Shown: positions 32,886-46,213, numbered from the stretch's first letter. The stretch is DNA of 64,000 nucleotides from Phocoena phocoena (GCF_963924675.1 NC_089240.1:120223680-120287679), one strand, 5' to 3'. A program made the numbers and translations. Notes: generated by a model not told the origin, from the sequence alone.

Positions 32886-33381
32886 AATTGATTGAAATTG
32901 CAGATACACAGCCAGAGGATTTGCCTTCTAAAATTGTTTTAGAAGAACTATATTATTTTACCCTTTCCTATCCAATGTGGATGTGTCCATAAAAATGCCA
33001 ATTTCTTCACAGGAAAATGTTTTAACTGCATGGAAAATTTCTTAATAAAAACTAAGTTTATTTTATAAAGCACCAAAGTATTTAGTCAATGTAATACTGT
33101 TTTTTTAAGTAGTAAATTATAAGGGGAGGTATCTAAATGACAGTGTCTCATAGGAGACATTTAATAGATAACTTTATTTTTTTAAATAAATTGCTCTGAT
33201 ATTATTAACATAATGTTTGTGTGTAATAGTAGACCCCAAGGTTGCTGGAGAATTGGTCATTGGAAGGAAAGATTAATGGTGTGATAACAGAAGTGACTAT
33301 CAATGACTTATGAAATATGGAGGAAATTTTTCAGGTGGTTTTCTAACTGCGCTTTTATTTTCAATCTAACAAAACATCATC
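32886..33381. other. Unassigned sequence
   Basis: Continues the pre-L1-A sequence; no gene or repeat recognised. Confidence 0.4.
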
Positions 33382-33397
33382 AAAAGCAGTAATACTG

Positions 33398-33596
33398 GGC
33401 TTCCCTGGTGCCGCAGTGGTTGAGAGTCTGCCTGCCAATGCAGGGGACACGGGTTCATGCTCCGGTCCAGGAGGATCCCTCATGCCGCAGAGCGGCTAGG
33501 CCCATGAGCCATGGCCGCTGAGCCTGCACGTCCGGAGCCTGTGCTCCGCAACGTGAGAGGCCACAACAGTGGGAGGCCCGCATACCGCCAAAAAAA
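33398..33596 (+). mobile_element. CHR SINE
   Basis: Full CHR body from GGCTTCCCTGGTGCCGCAGT to GCATACCGCC plus a short A tail. TSD AAAAGCAGTAATACTG at 33382-33397 and 33597-33612. The pre-insertion site TC/AAAA fits an L1-type nick. A short CCA tract follows (33613-33631). Confidence 0.97.
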
Positions 33597-33631
33597 AAAA
33601 GCAGTAATACTGCCCACCACCACCACCACCA

Positions 33632-34629
33632 TTATATGACTGAGCTGATAGGAGGAGTACAGAGAGAATACAAACAAGAATAGAAAAAGAAGCCATTGTG
33701 GAATGTTTTATAGGAAGTGCATTTGTGAAGAGTACACCCCTTTTTATGACAGCATTTTATATATGGTAGAAACAGTAGACAAATTTATAGAAATAGAGTT
33801 GAACAGTTGTACAAAGAGACAAAGAATCTTCTGTGAAATCAGTTCTGATACATGGATGTCCATAACAATGAGAACCAGCAAGGAGCATGGAATAGCATGC
33901 AACTGAGAAGAGCATCAGCACACAACACAAATATAAGTTAACTCTATACACTTTACATAATTCTCATTCCAAAATCATACTCTAGAAATAGCTTTGTGGT
34001 TTGTATAAAGTTGCAATTTAAAGAAATTCTCCAGGTAATGTTAAAGATAGGGGTATGGACTGGCTGGATACTAACTAAAAGTAAGAGTTAAGACTTTGAT
34101 GTCCAGAGAGGGCAGACCAGGTACACAGCTAGGCAGTACTGATTACTGGTACCTGGCCTCAGCAAAGCCCTATCTGTAGGTTCTGCATGTTATTACTCAT
34201 AATTCAGTAAAAGAATGCTTTATTTTAAGATTAAAATTAAATCTTCACTTGATAAATTCATTATTTTCACCTGCTTTCCAATCAATTCCAACAACTTGGT
34301 TTACTAGCTGTTTGTGGGGACTTCCCACAGCAAAGGGCCTATGTACAATATAGTTTTTATTGTTTTGCTAGACTCATGGGAAGTAAGGGAAATATCCAAA
34401 GAGTCAGGAAGAGTAAATGGAAAAAATGTGAGCTGAAACCTAATCAAAGAGCAATGAGCAAATACAAAAGATCTCAGGTTATCAGCAAGGGAAGTAGAAA
34501 AGGATAAATGAACCTGATTAAAATGAGGGACTTAGTAGGGGCCTAGAGTGGTGCCAGTTTTAGAGTGGCATGGCCCGCAGTGATGGCAGAAACAATGTAA
34601 ATTATATCTGGAAGAAAGCTTCCTCAACA
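33632..34629. other. Unassigned sequence
   Basis: No gene or repeat recognised; a 67-codon frame at 33703-33906 has no support. Confidence 0.4.
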
Positions 34630-34745
34630 ATGATGAAAGAAAACAAAGACCTAAATAAAGACATACTATGTTCATAGATTGGAAGAATCAAAATAGTAAA
34701 GATGTTGATTCTCACAAATTTGATACAGTATGGCTGAATGCTTTC
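34630..34745 (+). mobile_element. L1 ORF2 scrap upstream of an old L1
   Basis: 'GACATACTATGTTCATAGAT' and 'TGGAAGAATCAAAATAGTAA' match the ORF2 C-terminal stretch found at 45430-45490 of the old L1. Here it lies directly before ORF1 sequence, so order is scrambled or two L1s abut. Confidence 0.5.
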
Positions 34746-35838
34746 CAAAATTAATGACAGACACAAAACCACAAATCCAGGAAGCTCACATAATACCAAG
34801 TAGGATAAATTTAAAAAAATAAAATAAGGCTACACTTAAGCATATCATATTCAAACTAGAGAAAATCAAAGATAAAAGAAAATTTTGAAAGAAGCTGGAT
34901 GGCCTGGGTGTGACAGGGAGTCAAGACACCTTGCCTGTAGAGAAACAAGGGTAAGAATTACATAGGACTCCCCTACAAAACTGTGCAGGCAAGAAGAGAG
35001 TAGTATGAAATATTTAACGTGTTGAAAGAAAAAAGTACCAACTTAAAATTCTGTATTCAGTGAAATTATCAATTAGAAGTGAAGAAAACATAAAGACTTC
35101 TTATACAAACTAAAACTAAAGGAAATTGCCACCAGTGGGCCTGCCTTGCAATGCATGTTAAAACAAGTTCTTCAGTGAGAAAGAAAATGATAGTCAGAAA
35201 ATCAGCTCTACATAAAGAAAGGAGGACCAGTAGAGAAGGAATAAATTAAAGTAAAATAAAATATTTTATTTTTCTTATTCTTAGTTGATCTAATCAATAA
35301 TTGTTGGGTCCAGATAATGATAACAACAATGCATTGGTTGATTATAGCTTATGTATAAGTTAAGTGAACAACAGCAATATTTAAAGGGACAAAAGGGAGG
35401 AACTAGGAATATTCTGTTATAAAATACCTGTATTACTCATGAAAAGGTACAGTGCTATTTGAATGTGGACTTACATTAGCTGCAAATGTGTATTGCAAAC
35501 GCTAAAAATAATTTTCAAAGTACAAACGATAGAAAAAGAGGAGGGAAAACTGAATCATAAAATTCTCAGTTAAAACCAGGGAAGGCAGAAAAATAGGGGG
35601 AAAAAGAAAACAAAGAACAAACACTACAAATGGAAAACAGTTATAAATATGATAGCTAATAATCCAACATTATCAATAATTACTTTCAATGTAAATGGTT
35701 TAAATAAACAACTGTAGAGAGAGAGAGAGAGAGAGACTGACAGTGAATTAAAAAATTAAAAACTAAGATCCAACTATATGTTGTCTACAAGAAACCTATG
35801 TTAGTTTAATGACACAGATAAATTAAAAGTAAAGGGAT
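34746..35838 (+). mobile_element. Old L1, part 1: ORF1 end, spacer, ORF2 start
   Basis: 'CATATCATATTCAAACTAGA' and 'GAAAATCAAAGATAAAAGAA' are the C-terminal ORF1 region of old L1s. Then follows the inter-ORF spacer with 'AAAGGGACAAAAGGGAGGAA', and the ORF2 endonuclease start ('ACTTTCAATGTAAATGGTTT' near 35681, 'ATGTTGTCTACAAGAAACCT' near 35778). It is interrupted by L1-B and continues at 43213. A (GA)n stretch lies at 35715-35736. Confidence 0.78.
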
Positions 35839-35839
35839 G
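35825..35839 (+). repeat. Target-site duplication of L1-B, left copy
   Basis: AAAAGTAAAGGGATG, repeated exactly at 43198-43212. Preceded by TT, so the bottom-strand nick is TTTT/AA, the canonical L1 endonuclease site. Confidence 0.95.
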
Positions 35840-37831
35840 GATGGGCGTTCAAGATGGTGGAAGAGTAAGATGCGGAGATCACCTTCCTCCCCACAAGTAC
35901 ATCAGAAATATATTTCCATGTGGAACAACTCCTACAGAACACCTACCAAACCCCAGCAGAAGACCTCAGACTTCCCAAAAGGAAAGAAATTCCCCATGTA
36001 CCTGTGTAGGGCAAAAAAAAAAAAGAAAAAACAGAGACAAAAGAATACGGATGGGACCTGCACCAGTGGGAGGGAGCTGTGAAGGAGGAAAGGTTTCCAT
36101 GCACTAGGAAGCCCCTTCGCGGGCAGAGACTGCGGGTGGAGAGGTGGGAAAGCTTCGCAGCCACAGAGAAAAGCGCAGCCACAGGCGTGCAGAGGGCAAA
36201 GTGGAGAGATTCTCGCACAGAGGACCAGTGTCGATCAGCACTCACCAGCCCGCGATGCTTCTCTGCTCAGCCACTGGGATGGGCGGAGGCTGGGAGCTGA
36301 GGCTCCAGATTCAGTGCATCTCAGGGAGAGGACTGGAGTTGGTGTCGTGAACACAGCCTAGAGGGGTTAGTGCACCACCGCTAGCTGGGAGGGAGTCCGG
36401 GAAAAAGTCTGGAGCTACCGAAGAGGCAAGAGACTTTTTCTTGACTCTTTTTTTCCTGGTGCGTGAGGAGAGGGGATTCAGAGCGCCACGTAAAGGGGCT
36501 CCAGAGATGGGCGTGAGCCACAGCTATCAGCGTGGACCCCAGAGATGGGCATGAGACACTAAGGCTGCTGCTGCTGCCACCAAGAAGGCTATGTGCGAGC
36601 ACAGGTCACTCTCCACACCGCCCCTCCCAGGAGCCTGTGAAGCCCGCCAATGCCAGGGTCCCGTGATCTAGGGAAAGCTTCCCCAGGGGAACGCACAGTG
36701 AGCCTCAGGCTGGTTCAATGTCTCGCCGGCCTCTGCCACCGCAGGCTTGGCCTGCATCCGTACCCCTCCCTCCCCCCGGCCTGAGTGAGCCAGAGCCCCC
36801 GATTCAGCTGCTCCTTTAACCCCATCCTCTCAGACTGAAGAAGAGTCACCCTCAGGCAACCTACAGATAGAGGCGCGGCCAAATCCAAAGCTGAACCCCG
36901 GGAGCTATGTGAAAAAAGAAGACAAAGGAAAGTTTCTCCCAGCAGCCTCAGGAGCAACAGATTAAATCTCCACAATCAACTTGATATACCCTGCATCTGT
37001 GGAATACCTGAATACACAAGGAATCATCCCAAATAGAAGGGGTGGACCTTGGGAGCAATGATATATTTATTTTTTTCCCTTTTTCCCTTTTAGTAAATGT
37101 ATATGTATATCCTTCAGAGTGTAATTTTGTCTGTATAGCTTTGCTTTTACCATTTATCCTAGGATTCTGTATCTCTGTTCTTTTTTGTTTGTTTGTTTTA
37201 TTACTTTTTAAAATCTTTTCCTTAATAATTACTTTCTATTTTTTATTTTAATAACTTTATTTTACTGTGTTTCACTTTATTTTCTTTATCTTCTTCTTTC
37301 TTTCTTTCTTTCTTTTCTCCCTTTCATTCTGACCCGTGTGGATGACAGCCTCTTGGTGCTCCAGCCAGGAATCAGTGCTGTGCCTCTGAGGTGGAAGAGT
37401 CAAGTTCAGGACAATGGTCCACAAGAGACCTCCCAGCTCCACGTAATATCAAACAGCAGAAATCTCCCAGAGATTTCCATCTGAATGCCAAGACCCAGCT
37501 CCACTCAATGACCAGCAAGCTACAGTGCTGGACACCCTATGCCAAAAAACTAGCAAGACAGGAACACAACCCCACCCATTAGCAGAGAGGCTGCCTAAAA
37601 TCATATTAAGGCCACAGACACCCCAAAACATACCACAAGACGTGGACCTCCCCACCAGAAAAACATGATCCAGCCTCATTCACCAGAACACAGGCACTAG
37701 TCCCCTCCACCAGGAAGCCTACACAACCCACTGAACCAACCTTAGCCACTGGGGACAGACACCAGAAACAAGGGGAACTATGAACCTGCAGCCTGCAAAA
37801 TGGAGACCCCAAAGACAGTAAGTTAAGCAAA
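35840..37831 (+). promoter_or_regulatory. L1-B 5'UTR / internal promoter
   Basis: Starts GATGGGCGTTCAAGATGGTG, with a YY1-like AAGATGGTGG at 35851-35860, offset like that of L1-A. GC-rich core at about 36110-36800, with fewer CpGs than L1-A. It lacks the triple 38-bp array and has only a short pyrimidine tract (37282-37322). Confidence 0.85.
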
Positions 37832-38757
37832 ATGAGAAGACAGAGAAACACACAGCAGATAAAGGAGCAAGGCAAAAGCCCACCAGACCTAACAAATGAA
37901 GAGGAAATAGGCAGTCTACCAGGAAAAGAATTCAGAATAATGATAGTAAAGATGATCCAAAATCTTGGAAACAGAATGGAGAAAATATAAGAAACGTTTA
38001 ACAAGGACCTACAAGAACTAAAGAGCAAACAAACAGTGATGAACAACACAATAGATGAAATTAAAAATTCTCTAGAAGGGATCAATAGCAAAATAATTGA
38101 TGCAGAAAAATGGATAAGTGACCTGGAAGATAAAATAGTGGAAATAACTAATGCAGAGCAGAATAAAGAAAAAAGAATGAAAAGAATTAAGGACAGTCTC
38201 AGAGATCTCTGGGACAACATTAAATGCACCAACATTCGAATTATAGGGGTCCAAGAAGAAGAAGAGAAAAACAAAGGGAATGAGAAAATATTTGGAGAGA
38301 TTATAGTTGAAAACATCCCTAATATGGGAAAAGAAATAGTTAATCAAGTCAAGGAAGGTCAGAGAGTCCCATACAGGATAAATCCAAGGAGAAATATGCC
38401 AAGACACATATTAATCAAACAACCAAAAATTAAATACAAAGAAAAAATATTAAAAGCAGCAAAGGAAAAACAAACAACATACAAGGGAATCCCCATAAAG
38501 TTACAGCTGATCTCTCAGCAGAAACACTGCAAGCCAGAAGGGAGTGGCAGGACATATTTAAAGTGATGAAGGAGAAAAACTTACAACCAAGATTACTCTA
38601 CCTGGCAAGGATCTCATTCAAATTTGATGGAGAAATTAAAACCTTTAAAGACAAGCAAGAGCTAAGAGAATTCAGCATCACCAAACCAGCTTTACAACAA
38701 ATGCTAAAGGAACTTCTCTGGGTGGGAAACACAAGAGAAAGAAAAGACCTACAATAA
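37832..38757 (+). pseudogene. L1 ORF1, broken
   Basis: Homologous to 26983-27873, with the same ATG context. A CAA-to-TAA type stop lies at 37988-37990 (codon 53). The frame then continues through the coiled coil and RRM (RIIGVQEEEE, PRHILIKQPK). It shifts by a 1-bp loss near 38500, where L1-A reads GGTTAACAGC and L1-B AGTTACAGC. The C-terminal domain follows in the new frame, including REW in the raw sequence (GGGAGTGGCAGGAC), to TAA at 38755-38757. Confidence 0.95.
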
Positions 38758-38779
38758 CAAACCCAAAACAATTAAGAAA

Positions 38780-41700
38780 ATGGTAATAGGAACATACATA
38801 TCCATAACTCCCTTAAATGTAAATGGAATAAATGCTCCAACCAAAAGACACAGACTGGCTGAATGGATACAAAAACAAGACCCATATATATGCTTTCTAC
38901 AAGAGACCCACTTCAGACCTAGGGACACATACAGACTGAAACTGAGGGGATGGAAAAAGGTATTCCATGCAAATGGAAACAAAAAGAAAGCTGGAGTAGC
39001 AATTCTCATATCAGAGAAAATAGACTTTAAAATAAAGACTATTACAAGAGACAAAGAAGGACACTGCATAATGATCAAGGGATCAATCCAAGAAGAAGAT
39101 ATAACAATTGTAAATATTTATGCACCCAACATAGGAACACCTCAATACATAAGGATAATGCTAACAGCCATAAAAAGAGAAATCGACAGTAACACAATCA
39201 TAGTAGGGGACTTTAACACCCTACTTTCACCAATGGGCAGATCATCCAAAATGAAAATAATTAACTGAACACAAGTTTTAAATGATACATTAAACAAGAT
39301 GGACTTAATTGATATTTATAGAACATTCCATCCAAAAACAATAAAATACACATTCTTCTCAAGTGCCTATTGAACATTCTCCAGGATAGATCATATCTTG
39401 GGTCATATATCAGGCCTTGGTTAATTTAAGAAAAATGAAATCATATCAAGTATCTTTTCGGACCACAACGCTATGAGACTAGATATCAATTACAGGAAAA
39501 AATCCGTAAAAAATACAAATATATGGAGGCAAAACAATACACTGCTTAATAACCAAAAGATCACTGAAGAAATCCAAGAGGAAATCAGAAAATACCTAGA
39601 AACAAATGACAATGAAAACACGACAACCCAAAATGTATGGGATGCAGCAAAAGCACTTCTAAGAGGGAACATTATAGCAATACAATCCTAACTTAAGAAA
39701 CAAGAAACATCTCAAATAAACAATCTATCCTTACTCCTAAAGCAATTAGAGAAAGAAGAACCAAAAAAACCCCAAAGTTAGCAGAAGAAATCATAAAGAT
39801 CAGATCAGAAATAAATGAAAAAGAAATGAAGGAAACCATAGCAAAGATCAATAAAACTAAAAGCTGGTTCTTTGAGAAGGTAAACAAAATTGATAAACCA
39901 CTAGCCAGACTCATCAAGAAGAAAGAGGGAAAAAACTCAACTCAGTACAATTAGAAATGAAAAAGGAGAAGTAACAACTGACACTGTGGAAATACAAAGG
40001 ATCATGAGAGATTACTACAAGCAACTATATGCCTGGGCAACCTGGAAGAAATGGACAAATTCTTAGAAATGCACAACCTTCTGAGACTGAACAGGAAAGA
40101 AATAGAAAATATGAACAGACCAATCACAAGCACTGAAATTGAAACTGTGATTAAAAATCTTCCAACAAACAAAAGCCCAGGCCCAGAGGGCTTCACAGGC
40201 GAATTCTGTCAAACATTTAGAGAAGAGTTAACACCTATCCTTCTCAAACTCTTCCAAAATATAGCAGAGGGAGGAATACTCCCAAACTCATTCTCCAAGG
40301 CCACCATCACCCTGATACCAAAACCAGGCAAAGACGTCACAAAGAAAGAAAACTACAGGCCAATATCACTGATGAACATAGATGCAAAAATCCTCAACAA
40401 AATACTAGCAAACAGAATCCAACAGCACATTAAAAGGATCATACACCATGATCAAGTGGGGTTTATCCCAGGAACGCAAGGATTCTTCAATATATACAAA
40501 TCAATCAATGTGATACACCACATTAACAAATTGAAGGCGAAAAACCATATGATCATCTCAATAGATGCAGAGAAAGGTTTCAACAAAATTCAACACCTAT
40601 TTATGGTAAATACCCTCCAGAAAGTAGGCATAGACTGAACTTTCCTCAACATAATGAAGGCCATATAGGACAAACCCACAGCCAACATCGTCCTCATGGT
40701 GAAAAGCTGAAACCATTTCCACTAAGATCAGGAACAAGACAAGGTTGCCCACTCTCACCACTCTTATTCAACATAGTTTTGGAAGTTTTAGCCACAGCAA
40801 TCATAGAAGAAAAAGAAATAAAAGTAATCCAAGTCAGAAAAGAAGAAGTAAAGCTGTCATTGATTTCAGATAACATGACACCATACATAGAGAATTCTAA
40901 AGATGGTACCAGAGAACTACTAGCACTAACCAATGAATTTGGTAAAGTAGCAGGATACAAAATTAATGCACAGAAATATGTTGCATACCTATACACTAAT
41001 GATGAAATATCTGAAAATGAAATTTAAAAACACTCCCATTTACCACTGCAACAAAAAGAATAAAATATCTAGGAATAAACCTACCTAAGTAGACAACTGA
41101 CCTGTATGCAGAAAATTATAAGACACTGATGAAAGAAATTAAAGGTGATACAAATAGATGGAGTGATATACCATGTTCTTGGATTAGAAGAATCAACATT
41201 GTGAAAATGACTCTACTACCCAAAGCAATCTACAGATTGAACGCAATCCCTATCAAACTACCACTGGCATTTTTCACAGAACTAGAACAAAAAATTTCAC
41301 AATTTGTATGGAAACACAAAAGACCCCAAATAGGCAAAACAATCTTGAGAAAGAAAAATGGAGCTGGAGGAATCAGGCTCCCTGATTTCAGACTACACTA
41401 CAAAGCTACAGTAATCAAGACAGTATGGTACTGGCACAAAAACAGAAATATAGATCAATGGAACAGGATAGAAAGCCCAGAGATAAACCCACGGACATAT
41501 GGTCACCTTATCTTTGATAAAGGAGGCAAGGATACACACTGGAAACTACAGCCTCTTCAATAAGTGGTGCTGGGAAAACTGGACAGGTACATGTAAAAGA
41601 ATGAAATTAGAACACTCCCTAACACCATACACAAAAATAAACTCAAAATGTATTAAAGGGGCTTCCCTGGTGGTGCAGTGGTTGAGAGTCCACTTGCCGA

Positions 41701-42804
41701 TGTAGGGGACACGAGTTTGTGGCCTGGACCGGGAAGATCCCACATGCCGCGGAGCGGCTGGGCCCGTGAGCCATGGCCGCTGAGCCTGCACGTCTGGAGC
41801 TTGTGCTCCACAACGGGAGAGACCACAGCAGTGAGAGGCCTACGTTCCGCAAAAAAAAAAAAAAAAAAAAAAAAAGGATTAAAGACCTAAATGTAAGGCC
41901 AGACACTATCAAACTCTTAGAGGAAAACATAGGCAGAACACTCTATGACATAAATCACAGCAAGATCCTTTTTCACCCATCTCCTAGAGAAATGGAAATA
42001 AAAACAAAAATAGAGAAACGGGACCTAATGAAACTTAAAAGCTTTTGCATAGAAAAGGAAACCACAAACAAGGTTAAAAGACAACCCTCAAAATGGGAGA
42101 AAATATTTGCAAATGAAGCAACTGACAAAGGATTAATCTCCAAAATTTACAAGCAGCTCATGCAGCTCAATATCAAAAAAACAAACAACCCAATCCAAAA
42201 ATGGGCAGAATACCTAAATAGATATTTCTCCAAAGAAGATACACAGATTGTCAACCAACACATGAAAGTATGCTGAACATCATTAATCATTAGAGAATTG
42301 CAAATCAAAACTACAATGCGATATCATCTCACAGTGGTCAGAATGGCCATCATCAAAAAATCTACAAACAATAAATGCTGTAGAGGGTTTGGAGAGAAGG
42401 GAACCCTCTTGCACTGCTGGTGGGAATGTAAATTGATACAGCCACTATGGAAAACAGTATGGAGGTTCCTTTAAAACTAAAAATAGAACTACCATACGAC
42501 CCAGCAATCCCACTACTGGGCATATACCCTGAGAAAACCATAATTCAAAAAGAGCTATGTACCAAAATGTTCATTGCAGGTCTATTTACAATAGGTAGAA
42601 CATGGAAGCAACCTAAGTGTCCATCAACAGATGAATGGGTAAAGAAGATGTGGCACATATATATGATGGAATATTACTCAGCCATAAAAAGAAACGAAAT
42701 TGAGTTATTTGTATGAGGTGGATGGACCTAGAGTCTGTCACACAGAGTGAAGTAAGTCAGAAGGAGAAAAATACCGTATGCTAACACATATGTATGGAAT
42801 CTAA
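38780..42804 (+). pseudogene. L1 ORF2, broken in many places
   Basis: Endonuclease start (MVIGTYISITPLNVNG) with QETHF, YAPN and GDFN. First stop TGA at 39266-39268. The SDH site survives (TCGGACCAC near 39458), unlike L1-A. RT is open over 40051-40638 ([20 protein letters not shown]), stop TGA at 40636-40638. The catalytic box reads ISDN instead of FADD (near 40865), so RT is dead. A CHR SINE splits the C-terminal part (41659-41874). Further stops follow before the terminal TAA at 42802-42804. Confidence 0.95.
41659..41874 (+). mobile_element. CHR SINE inside L1-B ORF2
   Basis: GGGCTTCCCTGGTGGTGCAG head and a long A tail. Flanking L1 sequence is duplicated as AAAATGTATTAAAG on the left and AAAAGGATTAAAG on the right. 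L1-A at the same place has a single AAAATGGATTAAAG near 31037. Confidence 0.95.
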
Positions 42805-43197
42805 AAAAAAAAAAAAAAAAAAAAAAAAAGGTCATGAAGAACCTAGGGGCAAGAAGGGAATAAAGAAGCAGACCTACCAGAGAATGGACTTGAGGTGGAG
42901 TTGAGGATATGGGGAAGGGGAGGGTAAGCTAGGACAAAGTGAGTGAGTGGCATGGACATATATACACTACCAAACATAAAATAGATAGCTAGTGGGAAGC
43001 AGCCACATATCACAGGGAGATCAGCTCGGTGCTTTGTGACCACCTACAGTGGTGCGATAGGGAGTGTGGGAGGGAGGGAGATGCAAGAGGGAAGAGATAT
43101 GGGGACATATGTATATGTATAACTGATTCACTTTGTTATAAAGCAGAAACTAACACACTATTGCAAAGCAATTATACTCCAATAAAGATGTTAAAAA
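42805..43197 (+). terminator. L1-B 3'UTR with internal A run and AATAAA
   Basis: Begins with an unusual internal run of about 26 A (42803-42829), absent from L1-A. It then follows the usual L1 3'UTR: GGGAGGGAGGGAGATGCAAG near 43067, AATAAA at 43181-43186 and a terminal A tail. Confidence 0.85.
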
Positions 43198-43212
43198 AAA
43201 AGTAAAGGGATG
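43198..43212 (+). repeat. Target-site duplication of L1-B, right copy
   Basis: AAAAGTAAAGGGATG, identical to 35825-35839. Confidence 0.95.
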
Positions 43213-46200
43213 TATAAAGATATACTATGCTAACAGTAATCAAAAGAAAACTGGAGTACCTATATTAATTCCAGACAAAGCATACTGCAGTAAAAGGAAT
43301 ATCATCAGGGATTAAGAGTGATATTACATAATAATATTGATAATATAATCAATTCTCCAAGAAGACATGACAATTCTTAATATGTATGTGACTAACAAAA
43401 AAGTGTTAAAATATGCGGGGTACAGACTAATAGAAATGTAAAGAGAAATAGATAAATCCATTATTTTCAGTGGAGACTTTACACCCCTCTGTCAGTAATT
43501 CACAATTCCAGCAAGCAGAAAGTTAGCAAGGATAGAGTTGAATGGAAGAGTACCATAAATCAACAGTTTCTAATTGACACTTATAGACTACTTCATCCAA
43601 CAGCAGAACACACATTTTTTTGAAACTCATGTGGGACATTCACCCATATATACCACACAGTAGGCCATAAAACACATCTTGACAAACTTAGAAGAATAGA
43701 AATCATATAAAGTATGCTCTCAGACAGTAGTGGAATTTAAACTAGAAACCAGTAACAGAAAGATAGCTGGGAAATGTCAAGATATTTGGAGGTTAAACAA
43801 TCCACTTCTAAATAATACATGGGTCACAAAAGAAGTTGCAAGGGAAATTTTTAAAATGTATTGAACTAAATGAAAATACAACTATTTACAATTGTGGGAT
43901 GCATTAAAGCAGTGCTTAGTGGGACCAAACTATTGGGTCATTGAGGGCATTGTATAGTACTGAATTCATATATTAGAAAAGAAGAAGTATATAAAATCAT
44001 TAACCTAAACTTCCACCACAGGAAACTAGAAAAAGAAGAGCAATGTAAACCAACAGCAGGCAAAAGAAAAAAATAACAGAGCAGAAATCAATGAAATTGA
44101 AAACGGGAAAACAGTAGAGGAAACCAACCAAACCAAAAGCTTGTTCTTTGAAAAGATAAATGAAATTCATAAACCTCCAGCCAGGCTAACCAAGTAAAAA
44201 AGAGAATACACAGTTACTAATATCAGAATTGAAAGAAGGATCATCACCAATGATCCCAGGGACATTAAAAGAATAGTAATGGAATATAATGAACAACTCT
44301 ACACCCACAAATTTGATAACTTAGATGAAATAGGCCAATTCCTTGGCCTATCTAGCACAATCTAACAAAACTCACAGAAGGATAATTAGATAATCTCAAT
44401 AAGCCTATATTTATTAAATAAATTGAATCAATAACTAATAACCCTCCAAAAAAGGAAAGCACCACGCTTAGATGATTTCACTGGTGAATTTTATCATTTA
44501 AGCAAGAAATGACACCAATTCTCTACAATATCTTCCAGAAAATAGAACCCCAAAGGACCTTGTTCTAACTCATTCTATGAGGCTGGCATTACAAGTATAC
44601 CAGAAACAGATAAAACATTATAATAAAGGAAAACTATAGACCAATATCTTTCCTAAACATAAAGGCAAAAATCTTCAAAAATATTAGCAAATTAAATCCA
44701 ACAATGTATAAAAAGAATTATACATCAGGACCAAATGGGGTCTTTTCCTGGTATGCAAGGCTAGCTTAACATTCAAAAATCAAATAATAATAAAATCTAT
44801 CACATTAACAGGCTAAAGAAGAAAATTCATATGATCATATCAGTAGTTTCATAAAAAGAACTAGACAAAATTCAACCTCTATCCTTGGTTAAAAGCTCAA
44901 AGCAAGCTAGGAATGAGGGGAACATCTTCACCTTAAGAAAGAACATCTACAAAAAAACCCTACAGCTAACAGCATACTTAACAGTGAGAAACTATATAAT
45001 TTCTCCCTAAGATTAGAAACAAGATAAGTATGTCTCCCGTCATTACTCCTATTCAACATTTTACTGCAACTTCTAGCTTATGCAATAAGACAAGAAAAAG
45101 AAATTAAATGTATACAGATTGGGAACAAAGAAATAAAACTGTCTCTGTTTGCCAATGACATGATTGTTTATATGAGAAAATCTCAAATAACAAGAAAATT
45201 TTAAAAACACCTGAAACTAATAAACAATTATAGCAATGTTGCAGGATACAAAATTAATAAATAAAACTCAATTGCTTTCTCATTTATCAGCAGTAAAAAA
45301 TTGAAAATTTAAATTACAAGCTCAATACCATTTGTATTAGCAACAACAAAAAAGAAATACTTAGGTATAATAAGATATGTACAATTTCTATATGAAGAAA
45401 ACTAAAAACTTTGGGGAAAAAATCTAAGGTCTAAATAAATGAAGACAAAGTCCATGTTCATGGATAGGAAGACTTAATATTGTTACGATGTCAGCTTTTT
45501 CCAACTTCATCTGTAAATTCAATGCAATCTCATTCAAAATCCCAGCAAGTAATTTTGTGGATGTTAACAAACTAATTCTAAAGTTTATACCAAAAGTCAG
45601 AAGACTCAGAATAGCCAAGTGAATCCTCAGGAAGAACAACGTCAGTAGACTCACACTACCCAACATCAAGACTTGCTACAAAGCTACAGTAATCAAGACA
45701 ATATGGTATTGGCAAAAGAATACACACACAGATCAATGAAATAAAAAAGAATGCTCCCAAAGAGACGCACAAAATACAGTCCACTGATCTTTGACACAGA
45801 AGCAAAGGTAATTCAATGAGGAAAAGATAAACTTTTCAACAAATGGTGCTAGAACTGGATACCCACATCCCAAAAATAATGAATCTAAATATAATTTTAT
45901 GCCTTTCACAACAAAATAACTCAAAATGGGTCATAGACCTAAATATAAAATTTCTAATAAAATAACACAGGAAAATTTAGGTGACCTTTTGTTTGGTGAT
46001 GACTTTTTAGATACAACACTAAAATGTGATTCAAAGAATAAAAAAATTAATAAGCTAGACTACATTAAAATTAAAAGCATTTGCTCTACAAAAGACACCA
46101 TTAAGAGAATGAAAAGACAAGTCACTGACTTGGAGAAAATATTTGCAAAATACATATCTGACAAAGGACTTGCATACAAAAATATACAAAGCACTCTCAT

Positions 46201-46213
46201 AATTCCAAAATGA
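43213..46213 (+). mobile_element. Old L1, part 2: ORF2 endonuclease to C-terminus
   Basis: Picks up exactly where 35838 stops. Endonuclease remainder ('AACTGGAGTACCTATATTAA' near 43249), linker, RT region ('ATACATCAGGACCAAATGGG' near 44719, 'GCCAATGACATGATTGTTTA' near 45151 at the catalytic box) and C-terminal part (open over 45926-46213, including IKRMKRQVTDLEKIFAKYIS). Dense stops and indels show much greater age than L1-B. Confidence 0.88.

Larger units (their letters stand above)
35840..43197 (+). mobile_element. L1-B: full-length L1 inserted in an old L1
   Basis: Order: 5'UTR (35840-37831), ORF1 pseudogene (37832-38757), ORF2 pseudogene (38780-42804, with a CHR SINE) and 3'UTR to 43197. 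An exact 15-bp TSD within the old L1 endonuclease region flanks it. It is the same subfamily as L1-A, with 5'UTR and ORF sequence collinear throughout, but its frames are more broken. Confidence 0.96.
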
